64,000 nt of DNA from contig JANBPK010000772.1 of the NCBI GenBank assembly GCA_027579435.1, forward strand, positions 142,512-206,511, written 5' to 3'. The position numbers and the translations under genes are program-made. The stretch comes from Candolleomyces eurysporus. Lineage: Eukaryota; Basidiomycota; Agaricomycetes; Agaricales; Psathyrellaceae. Positions within the stretch are counted from its first letter, which is position 1, and the number at the start of each line of letters is the position of its first letter. This document shows, in pieces, positions 11,360-21,488 of the stretch. Below the pieces are notes generated by a model. That model was not told where the DNA came from. It worked only from the letters and a program-made list of their open reading frames with translations, and searched no databases.

Positions 11360-12741
11360 ATGCCTCAATCCCATCCTCCCACACTGGCTCAAGAATTAGT
11401 GGACGTCGTCATCGACGCGGTTGCGTCATCGTGCTCATACGACTACTTTGCACGCGAGACCCTTCGACGATGTTCGCTCGTCAACAAAGCCTTCCTTCCT
11501 CGATGCCGCATGCACCTCTTCTCAGAGGTCAAGTTCAACATCCAATACACTCAGTCTGCGAGGATGCAGTCGTTCCTCGAGTTGTTGGAACATCCCCTCT
11601 CACAAATTGCGCCTTACGTCCAAACACTGCAGCTGCGGGACGCGTTTTGGGAACCAGAGTTGCCGAAGATATTATCGTACCTCCGAAATCTCCGCAGCTT
11701 GCACCTTCGTGTAAGGCCTGGAACGACCTCGTGGCCAAGTTTCAACCCGGCATTTAAGGAGGCGCTGCTACAGACAATGGAACTCCAGAGTCTGGAAGAG
11801 GTGTACATACGAGGATTCACGGCGCTTCCACCGGTGCTTTTCGCGTCTTCTCCTAACCTCAAGAAGCTTGATATCCGGGATTCGACCCTTGTGGACGATT
11901 GGCCGTCTTCAGAAACGCGTTCAACATCCCATTCACAGCCTATCTCGTTCGCGACAGGCTCGCAATCCATTTCATCACCTTTGCCGCTTCCATTGCGATC
12001 ATCATCATCACAGTTAACGGCACTCTGTGTTCAAGAATCGTTCCCACTCATTCTTCCATTGTTCAACGAAAACATTTTATCCCCATCCAAATTGGCCCAA
12101 GTCGATTTCGTTGCGACTATCCATTCTGATGTGAACGTTGTCACCCAGATCGTGGGCTTGTCCTCAGCCACGATCAACAAATTCAGTTTTAGCAATCGGC
12201 TAGGTGAGTTCCAATTCATTCAACTATTACGCATATCTTCCATTCTAACTGACACTGCTATTGTCCTTCTCCCGCATTATCAGATGACGCTCTGCCTGAT
12301 ATATGTCTTTCATCCACCGACTTTCCCAACCTTCAAGTCATGAATCTAGAATTACGATCGCATTTCCAGGATTGCCACGACGGGCTTCCTACGAGTCTAC
12401 GAGCCCTGCTTCTAGGGATCTCGCCAAATTCTCCCATCAGAAGGCTGAATATCAGGATTAGGTGGGAATCATGCAATCCGGATGTTCCATGGAACGGACA
12501 GGCGATCAGAGATTCGTGGGATGAGGTGGATATGGTTTTGTCGATGGTGGAGCATCTCAAGTCGGTATCCGTTGCGTTCATCGTGGGCTACTGTAATGGG
12601 AAGAGTGACTGGGCGGCCGAAGATATCATGTCGGTGGAGAATGCTTCTGAAGAGCTTGATGACCAGCTTGCACGGCTGTTCAAGCGAACGTCGAACAGGG
12701 ATGGGGTGCAAATGCGTGTGTACCGGGAGTCATCGTTTTAA
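11360..12741 (+). CDS. F-box/LRR-like protein
   Basis: Two exons with one 80-nt intron (after SFSNRL) give 433 residues. The start MPQSHPPTLAQELVDVVIDA leads into an F-box-like helix bundle (about residues 9-55: RRCSLVNKAFLPRCRMHLF). The rest shows repeated short leucine-rich segments (YVQTLQLRD, LRNLRSLHLRV, LQSLEEVYIRG, SPNLKKLDIRD), the pattern of fungal F-box/LRR proteins that present substrates to SCF ligases. There are also Ser-rich low-complexity stretches near residues 195-230. The layout FSEVKFN then a QSFLELLEHP segment resembles the F-box gene at 4689-6233 (RIFEEVEFD ... AFLHLLEQP), so the two are probably distant paralogues. Substrate unknown. Confidence 0.78.
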
Positions 12742-13196
12742 CTGGCTGTGGTTGTCCGCGTCATGATGACGGTGCTACAGGCAGTATGTTTTGGTATCGT
12801 TCGAGTTACCCTTTAGTTATACTATTATACTTACATTAAACATCTTCATATTATTTAACTGTAAACGGCTATGTATAATTGTAATGCCAACTTCATTTCA
12901 TGACAAGGATGAGAGCGCAGATAAGATTAGATGGTCACGGATTACGGAAATGAGATCCGCTGATAGTGGTTACAGCCCTTAGAGGCATGCGAGCAGCAGC
13001 CATCATGCATGCCATTCAACGCACGGAAGAGGCTAAAGCTGCCAACAGGTCCAAAGCAATGCGTCCTCCACGTGTATATAGGGTCATCTTTGCGCTCTTC
13101 GATGCCTCACGTCTTACATTGACAAGAATGCAGGACCAGTGGCATCACTGAACGCCTCACTCGCCATTGCGGCATCCTTGGCTTCATACTACGACC
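12742..13196. other. Intergenic, no gene seen
   Basis: AT-rich sequence between two plus-strand F-box genes. A TATATA run near 13075, about 120 bases before the next ATG, is a possible promoter element. No coding frame is supported. Confidence 0.45.
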
Positions 13197-15071
13197 ATGC
13201 CTTCCCTAGTAGTCCAAGACCGGGCTACCGCAGAGCTCGCTACTAGGAGCTCCCTAGCTGCTACAACTCCGGCTGCCAAGGCCGAGAAACGGTCTAGGAG
13301 GAAGAGCTCGCTGAAGACCTTCTTCCTCCCGGTGACTACCAAGTCCCCTGTCGTCGTTTCTCCAGAAGGAACGACTGTCGTCGGCTCACTACCCGAGGAC
13401 ATTGTTCGAGAGATCGTTGACCGACTCCAGCCCAATGATATCCTCAGTTTCAGTTTGACGGTGAGTACATATTACTCGGTGCAACACGTTGGGCGGAGGA
13501 CTGAAACCCCTGTTTCCGCTTTAGTCCACTCACCTACGCCGGCTACTGCTACCAGCGCTCTATGACACAGTCGTACTCAAGTCAAGTCGAGCATGCCGCA
13601 CGGCCTTGTTAATGTTCCGGGAGAAGCGATATTTGTGCCGGTACATCCGAAAGCTGGCTGTTAGACCCAACTATTACCTCGCATGGCCCAAACCTGACGA
13701 CTATCTTGAGGAAGAATGGGTGGCAGAGATGCTGATTGGCTTATCAGATGATCTGACTGTGCTGAACACCTTCGATTGGGATGCATTGGAGCTACCGCCG
13801 GACCGTTTGTGGGATTCTCTCTCCAAAAGGTCAGTCAGGCCGTAAGTTGTCGTGATGTCGATACGATGCTATTGATCCGTTGTAGATGCCCTACCTTGAA
13901 GAGTATCTCTACCAACATAGGAAGGAAGAATCTAGACCCCGACAGTAGCCTCTTCCAGTTCAGAGGCCTTACAAGTTTCTCCCTTATCGCACGACACGGC
14001 CTCCCCAGCACTTCCGAACTCCTCCCCATCCCCGAAGACCTACCAGACGCCTTCTGGGATATGATACTAAACCGCTGTCCAGACCTTGAAGAACTAGCCA
14101 TCTGCACCTTTTCCCCCACTACTCGCCTCTTCGATATCGATCGCATAATGGAAGGTTCGTGGCCGTCACTCCACAGCCTAACCTTGGGTTCTTTCGGCTA
14201 CAGCAACGACTTCTCTCTGGGACCTTCGACCTTAGTGAGCGAAGGCACTCTCTCCGAATTCCTCGAAGGACACAAAGGTCTCAAGTACCTCCGATTTTTA
14301 TGGAATTTCCGCCACTTCATGAGCCCCGACTCCATTGTTTTCACACTCCCCTCCAACTCCCTACCAGCGTTGACGACATTTATCGGAATATACCAACAAC
14401 TTGCAAATACCCCAAACCCGCAAACGATCGAGACTCTCGACCTCACCTGCGAACCGATATATCAAAGTCGGATGACCGCAGTCTGTTCGATACTGCGCGG
14501 CCTTCCGAACCTCACCTCACTCGAGATTTGGGTTCACCTCTTCGATTCGGACAGCGACCACACGCATTTCTTCCACAGCATTATGGAGGCGTGTCCTAAG
14601 CTGACCGACTTTCACTTCATGTGCACCAACTCGTTCACAGCGAAGCCATTGAAGCAGCTGCTGTCGGGCTTGTACCTCCTCCCCGAACTCAAACGATTCT
14701 CATTGACGAAAGGGCACAAGTATTTCGACGAGCCGATGTTGGAGACGGCTATGAAGGTTGTTAGGCAAGCTCCGAAGGTGAAGCAGGTTAACCTCCGGTG
14801 GGCGAGGGAGAGATGCCCGAACCATCTCAAACAAGAGGGTAGCTACGACGTTGTGTGCCACGAGGAGACTGGGATGCCGTGCGCACTAAATGTCGTCGAG
14901 AAGGGTATCGCGCTCGTAGGAGGGCCATTCTTCCGGCAGTATCAGCATACGTTCAATTTGGGTATTGGGCAGTCGACTGAGTGGCAAAAGACGGTGTCGC
15001 AGAGGACGAGGGTCGTGAGGAAGAGGGTGAGCAGTATGTTATCTATTCGGCAGTTGGCTCTGACCGAGTAA
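13197..15071 (+). CDS. F-box protein with LRR-like region
   Basis: Three exons (introns of 64 and 56 nt) give 584 residues. The N-terminal 70 residues are low-complexity and basic (EKRSRRKSSLKTF). The F-box follows (GSLPEDIVREIVDRLQPNDI), then LSFSLTSTHLRRLLLPALYD across the first splice, a classic continuation in agaricomycete F-box proteins. The body has irregular leucine-rich strands (CPDLEELAIC, WPSLHSLTLGSF, LPNLTSLEIWV, LPELKRFSLTKG). Expected role is SCF substrate recognition. The C-terminus is basic and Ser/Arg rich. The ATG at 13197 is used because the upstream frame has only a TTG. The protein is not closely similar to its F-box neighbours, so it belongs to a different subfamily. 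Confidence 0.8.
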
Positions 15072-15459
15072 CTAAATAAACCTGTATTAATTATACGGAT
15101 CTTCCGAGATGTACCGGTGTACTCTATATTCTATCGGGCCTTGGGTTAGCTAGACAGTTATGCGGTTATTCGAACGTCACCATGTACTCACAAGATTGAA
15201 TTTACGCCATTCTCTATGCACCTACATACTTCCCGTGTTAGCACGCGGTTGAACAGACTTCTTGGGAAAGCTAACCTCGATCCGCAGACAATGAATGCAA
15301 TAACATGATCTAGATGGAAGTCCTTCCAGTTCCGACTTCAGTGCGGTGATGCGAAAGGAACTTCAGATGGGAACGAGGGGTTCCTAAAGGCCAGCTGGAA
15401 CCTGGACAAGGATATCAGTAGGTTCTCAGTTGCCAATGAATGTACTGCACGCCGGGGAC
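15072..15459. other. Convergent intergenic region
   Basis: This 0.39 kb lies between the 3' ends of two convergent F-box genes. It should hold both polyadenylation regions. I see nothing else. Confidence 0.5.
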
Positions 15460-17002
15460 TCACAAATTGACAAAAGCGCGGTGCCCCTGTCCATTTTGCC
15501 AATCATCATGTGCTGAAACGGACAGTCTTTGACTGGAGGTACTTGGCTTTGCTGAGACGGCGACAGAGGCCACAGAAGCGTTAGGCAGCTCCCGAGCCAA
15601 AGCGATTGCACGTTCGTGTTGTGCTGAGTCTGGGGCCGAATCCTCGACTTGGGTTTCCAGAAACTTGACAACGCGCTCCCATTTCCCGTACTTCTTCGCC
15701 ATAACGGCACCGTACAGCCAGGCTGCACCATCACGCTTTTGTGGGTCCGGAATCCAGATATTGTCAAAAGTGCGATGCCACGTCAACATACCAGAATCTG
15801 ATGCACCCGTATTGATTTCAATATGGGATATAGAAGCAGGTAGTGCAGGAGAACGTACGTGGTAGGATGATCTGTTGGAGGGATGGGCAAGCGTCACCCC
15901 ATGATGCGACAGTCTCAAAGTCATCGTCTAGGTCACATTCGATGGCGCCCATCTTCCAGGTGTCGACGCAATGAAGCATCAGTCGCTGAAGGTGCTTGAA
16001 TCTGGAAAGGTAAATTTTTATCGTGTTAAGATATTCCTATGCAGAAGGCAAGGTAAATAGACGTCAATAGAAAGGCAGATGCTTTAAATTCACCTTCGTT
16101 GGGCGAGAATCTACCACAAGTAAATTCGCCAGGTTGAATACATAAATATCCGGAAGACAGGCGGAGACGAGGTCGAAAAGATCTAAGTTCCAACCTCTCC
16201 TCTGGCAGCTTAGTAGCCGAAGATTACCACCTCCTTGCATGAGCTGGAGGGGCTGAATGGCGAGCTGAGGTTGCTGGTCGATCGCGTTCCACGCAACAAA
16301 TGCAGCATGTAGCTTGACCGTTCGTGGGTTAAGCACGCACACGGCTTGAGCATTTCCAAGGAAATATTCCAATGACGGAATGTCAATCTTGGGCAGGGAT
16401 CCTGTGGAAGTGAGTGCGGTATTCTCGAGCAGCGAGAGCTGGATATAGGAAAGTGAAGGGTGGCGGTTCAGAAAATGTATAAGAGGTAAACTGAGCGTCA
16501 GCTCGCACTCAAAACGTTCGAGTGTAAGAAAGGTGCGACAATGCTGGAGAACGTGGGTAACGAGACGGTGATCCGGGGTTCTAATACTAAGACGACGAAG
16601 GGAAGTGTCGGAAACGGCACGGAGAGCCCTAAGAACGAGATTGTAGAAATTGCTGAGGTAGAACACTGAATTGATGGACCTGGGGGATACCAGAAAGGAT
16701 AAATGAATCACTTGTGCTATCGTGATAGCGATAGAAAGGACTTACGGGTACTGTAACGAAAGGGAACGGACCGCTGATGCAGCATCCGGCCTTGCGGCCA
16801 GTGTGCGACAGCAAACAATTACAGCATGGATGGTGTTAAGAGAAATATCGCGATAGAGAGGTCCAATAGCCAGAGAATGGAACAATTTAGAGACGTGGCA
16901 GAGAGAAAGCAAGTTAGACTTCGAAGATGTGAAAATGCAGCGCTCAATGAGCTCCGGTGGGAGGTCAAGAATGCTGAGGGACGAAGGCTCGCTGTCTAAC
17001 AT
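15460..17002 (-). CDS. F-box protein
   Basis: Four exons joined by three introns. ATG at 17002 gives MLDSEPSSLSILDLPPELIE, an F-box start with the usual LPPEL core, followed by LLSLCHVSKLFHSLAIGPLY. Splicing after QYP (acceptor CCCCAG) leads into SINSVFYLSNFYNLVLRAL. A later intron ends at an ATTCAAG acceptor to keep frame into HLQRLMLHCVDTWKMG. The last exon starts after a GTACGT donor and reads SGMLTWHRTFDNIWIPDPQK. The middle is leucine-rich (LRRLSIRTP, LSYIQLSLLE). This arrangement (LDLPPELI, PLYRDI, then a C-terminal HLQRL...W...E domain) is typical of a large basidiomycete F-box group. The N at 17084 is in the 5' flank. Substrate unknown. Confidence 0.78.
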
Positions 17003-20000
17003 CAAGTGGGGGTGGTGGGAGTGACGAACAAGGATGCAGCACACCGGGGCTAGCGTTATGTAGACAATGGGTGCCCTTGAATANTTTCGATCACAGGGGA
17101 CCAATGGGGGAGGAAACTGAATCACGCCACAGGAGTATCCGAGATGCACACCTCAGAATTAAGCTCACTGGCCGATACAGACTTCCACGGGATGTGATCC
17201 TGCCTGGAAGAACTGGGGTATAAAATGGTTCGTGGCGTTCAGAATCACCTCGTTATAAGAGTCTAAGCACAGTTACGAGGCTAACCTAAACAGGCGATTC
17301 AAATGGATTTCCATCATGACAGGAGGATGGCAGGTCACAACACCGTGTAGTTCAGGGCCAACTCTAATTTCCCGTCGGTCCACGGGCCGAACAGCTGAAT
17401 AGAAATTGAGGACCATATCCTCAAGAATTGGGGCAAGTTCATCAGACAGACTTGGCTTGAATCCTTGCTCAAAATTCCGTCTGTTTCGCGCGGAAATTCA
17501 GTGTTTAGAGCGACTTTTTGGTCGTCATCTTGAGGCTCCTCGAAAATGTCTGTTACTTATCTCAGTTGCGCTCAGGTTCGTTCCTGGTGTCTTTTGTGTT
17601 AGGTGTCCACGATTGAAAGTGAAACGAGACTGTTGGCACTCAGGCTTTGAAGCTACCTACGTATTTATGAAGGTACGGAAGAGGAATTGCACCCGAGAAT
17701 CATAACGGACGCAATGTTTGTCAGTGTTATAGTCAAGGGCCTTCGCCCCTGCCGCGGGAGCGGCTCCCATAAGCGGGACTTGTGTTTGTGAAATTCATCT
17801 CTCAAATCCCTTTAATCTTTGGCTCTCTTGTTAGGAATACTTTAAGGAGTTCACCGCAAAATTGTCACCGAGTTATTGACTCAGATCGATTCTGGGTTTC
17901 CCCAAGGAGCTTCAATTACAAATTTTAGTCAATAACAGAACGGTTAATAGCAAGATGAGTGAAATTTGTGTAAGTGATTCGTCGACGTAAAGAATTGTAG
18001 AAAAAGGCTGTGCTCTACAAACCCCAGTCTGCTGTCAAGCCTTTCTCTGCCTGTATTCGAGCGGGGGGCTCTATTGCGATGGCCGCAACATCAACTGTGG
18101 AGGGCAGAGGAACCAAGTCTCGCAGAATGGGGAAGGTAATATTAATCGACTATCAGTCGCGGTGAGGTGGTACTGGATGTCGCTGCCGACTTGAGGGTGA
18201 GGTGCTCAACTTTGAGCGTACTCGCTGGTCTCACCTCCATCATCTTCATTGTCAAGAGACGTGGGCAACCAGCCTGGGAATGGAGGCGTTGGAGAACGTC
18301 GTCGATGATATTAGCTTAAATTGAGAGTCATCACTAGCGCCTTCCGCTCTGGAGAATCGACGATTTTGAGGACCGTCTCGCACAGATCAATCGAGCAATC
18401 AATAAATCAACTCGATTTTTGAACAGTTGATCCTTCCCGTTTTACTTCTTCCCAGCAGCAGGTCTAATCTTCGACACGTCGAGCCTGCTCTGAGATGGTT
18501 CCGGTGTGCCGTCGCCTGCCCCTTCCGCGGTGACGCTCGAATCTCACCTCCAGCATCTGTGAACTCTAAGGCGGAGATTCTGGCCGGAGAGTCGTCAATC
18601 ATCTAATCGATACTAGCCTCCTGTCAAATGTCGTGATGAACTGGAGAGTCTCTTGAGTGGGAGCACTCCTTCGCATGCTTGTTGACCCGGTCGGCTCCAA
18701 CCTTTCCCTTCCGCGGGTAGCTCCAGTCAGGTACGATACATGTCCAGTACGTTTTGCCTTCAACATGGAAGGCTACTTCATGCAGAAGCGCATCCTTGAG
18801 CCTGCCGGCATTGCAATTTCGCATAGAGTTGGCCGCAGACGCCGAGCTTGAGCGCTTTAGCCGGGCTCCGACAGATCCAACTTTATCTGCACGAGAACAC
18901 TTCGATTCAGGTGTTGCGGGATTTGAAATTGGATATGAGATGAACATTACTGTATGCATCGACCCTGAAATTCTTGTATACTCTCTTCGAGCCAGTTATT
19001 ATGTCACCGGCCCACTCTACAATGGCACTGTTCCCGGATTCTGCGTAAGGTAGGTCTTCAAAACGTCGTGGGTAGAGAATAGTGGCCTTCCTCGCTCATT
19101 GGTTAGAACAGTTCCATCGCTCGTTACCTCTATGCCTACCCAAACAATCACCAAATGCTCGGAGAGCGCTGGCCCTTCATCACCTGTTTTCCCCAGAAGT
19201 TCATAAAGATTGAAGTTGATGAACTTGGCGTATTTAAACACTTCTATGGGTTTCCTGGCAGATCGCGTGGTAGATGAGAAACGAGGAGCTCCATTCTATC
19301 TGTCATTTCTGAGATACCTGGTAAGAGCGAGGTACAGGCTTTCCCAGATTCAGACATTGCTGTAGTCTCGTGTAGATATACGCTCTCGGTAATCACGGAT
19401 ACGGCCACACATATACACACACCGAGCGCTGATCAACACGGAAGCAGCCTCGTCTTCCAGAGATGATCGCAATCCATAGTAGATGTAAATAATTTCACCA
19501 CAGCCTATTTCTTGTCCGAAGGAACTAGGAAAATTCTTGGAAATTACACAATATTCATTGGCCTTGTTATTGAACGTGTATGGTCCATAGTGAGAGTTTA
19601 TTTAGGGTTTCGGAGGTCTCAACAGCCTAGAAGGTCTAAGCGGGCCTCATTTCAAATAGAAGCCAAAAGATTTGAAAATCGCTCCATGCCTCAAGGTCCG
19701 ATCTAGCTCCGTGCGTATCACTTCATTTTCGACTTTTGAATTGTCTCCTTCACAGGTATCTATTTGGGGTCCCTGTCACATCCGCGTGAGTGACGAGAAT
19801 GACGATTGTCGGGAACGCTCTTGATTCGCTCATTAGTGTCTCTTACGAACTTATTTGTAGTGGGGTCGATGCAGCCCCCTGATTTAAAGGAGCCAGAGGT
19901 AAACTTCATTCTCTGCCCTTCGTCACTCTTAAACACCCTCTAAAGTCCTGGTTCCTAGTCAGTACCGCTTTGTGCATGCGACGATCATGTTCACCCGGGT

Positions 20001-20279
20001 TTGTGGTTTTAATCTTTTGTCGCCGAAGGTACTCATCCGAAGGTCTCGCAGACATTGATTCTCCTCTGGACCGAGCAGATATTGAGTACTTTTCTTCCTC
20101 CAGACATCGCGAGAGGAGGAATCCCTAAACTGGCCATTGACACTGACGTCACCCAATCACCCATCCTTCAAACGTTAGTATCTATTTTTGCACCACTTTC
20201 GACTGGACTCATCGTTCGTAGTGCAAGCAATTCTCGTAGCTCTGAAAGTCCAGGACATACATACTTACGAGTAGTTCAA
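17003..20279. other. Gene-poor 3.3 kb stretch with two possible relics
   Basis: No full gene can be assembled. Two patches look like old coding sequence. At about 17265-17460 on the minus strand a 60-codon frame free of stops contains LAPILEDMVLNFYSAVRPVD and ends with TAA at the left edge; it has no start ATG at its head. At about 18640-18860 on minus there is a Trp/Cys/His pattern (see the next entry). A minus-strand frame at 19017-19241 is also open but unrecognised. A TATAAAA at about 17219 has no gene that clearly uses it. Confidence 0.35.
18624..18959 (-). other. Possible zinc-finger (BED/hAT-like) transposase relic
   Basis: The translated frame contains YWTCIVPDW, a basic stretch, then GADRVNKHAKEC, a C...H....C spacing like the BED-type finger found at the N-terminus of fungal hAT transposases. 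No catalytic domain, no terminal repeats and no full frame follow. The likeness rests on four or five residues only, so it is a suggestion. Confidence 0.2.
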
Positions 20280-21332
20280 GGACATGCCCCTAGGGAAGTC
20301 TATGACGCTGGATACGCTAATGCACCCTTGCGACTCAGGATTGCTTCTGGGGGTGCTGGGGAGAGCGGGTTGATTGCCGCCTGGGCGGGGCCTTTTATCC
20401 ACTATATGGTGGAAGAACGTCAGTACGAACCTTTCTCGGTACGCCCTCCTTGTGTAAGAGCCGATTTCCACCTTTGCTGATGAGGTCACAGATAGGATGG
20501 TATCTGGGTGACACCACCGAAAGTTTGGCGTATCTCGAGGCCGGGGCTGTGGACGTTGCCATTACATATAATGAGGCTGCGGAGAATCAATCCATTGCGA
20601 CAGGTGCTGCGACTCGGAGTGTGTATGGCTTTCGGGTAGGGAATTAAAATCGCTCTCCTACCCGTTTTCAAGACTTACTCAAGCGATTCCTTCCCTGCAG
20701 GATCATTTTGTGCTCGTCGGGCCCAAGAGCAACCCTGCCGGACTCAAGCCGGAGGACGATATCCTCATGATGTTCCGTAAAATCGTCATTCAGGGAAATG
20801 CAGACTCGTTGGTACGTTTTCGCGGTTAACTATGAACGTATGGGCGAACATCCTTTCAACCGACATCTTGCAGAATCCACCGGACCCAACGGTCCGTCCA
20901 CCAGCACGATTCCTTTCACGATTCGACAAGAGTGCGACGAACATCAAGGAGAGCGAACTTTTCATCAAAATAGGCCAAGTGCCTTGGGGTCTGTCCTATT
21001 CGACCTGGTACCATCAATACCCTCAATACCCGCAAGATGCCCTCCAGGCCGCTGCCCTCTTATCCGAATATACCCTCACTGCTCCTTACGCTCTGCTCGC
21101 GTCTCCTTCAGACACCGCGAAGAATCTGGAGATCTTTAAAGCTGGCGGTGATGGCCCTGATGACCTGTTGTTGAACCCAGCACATGTTTTGCTGGGTGCG
21201 AAGGCCAACCCGGAGGACATAGCAGTCGGAATGGCCTTTCTGGATTGGGTGAATGAAGGGCTAGGGGGGAGAAAAGTTGTGAAAGAATTCAAGAAGAATG
21301 GACAAGTGTTGTATACTGAACCTCCGTTGTAA
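20280..21332 (+). CDS. TupA-like tungstate/molybdate-binding protein (5' end not resolved)
   Basis: Periplasmic-binding-protein fold of the TupA (extracellular tungstate-binding) class, a family of bacterial type that also occurs in fungi. The exons 20280-20438, 20492-20635, 20701-20811 and 20874-21332 join in frame. They read VYDAGYANAPLRLRIASGG, GAGESGLIAA, AGAVDVAITYNEAAE, DHFVLVGPKSNPAGL, FSRFDKSATNIKE and PAHVLLGAKANPEDIAVGMA, in family order, ending with TAA at 21330. The first exon is not certain. The frame is open upstream to about 20055 but lacks an ATG, so a short exon with the start (and perhaps a signal peptide) must lie further upstream. In fungi these proteins are probably secreted or wall-bound; the ligand here is inferred from the family. 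Confidence 0.72.
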
Positions 21333-21488
21333 TAATAGCAGATGAAGTCGCCTTTGATGTAACATATCTTGACCCCGAGCTGAAGAAAAGCCAGGCGAAT
21401 GCAATTGAATATACATTATATTACAGACGGTGCTTAGAAACGTAAGAAACGATAAGAGGCAGTGGCGACTCGAGGCATAACGGGTCAT

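Noticed and set aside
18624..18959. Complete hAT transposon
   Set aside because: Only a weak zinc-finger-like patch is visible; no transposase catalytic domain, terminal repeats or target duplication were found.
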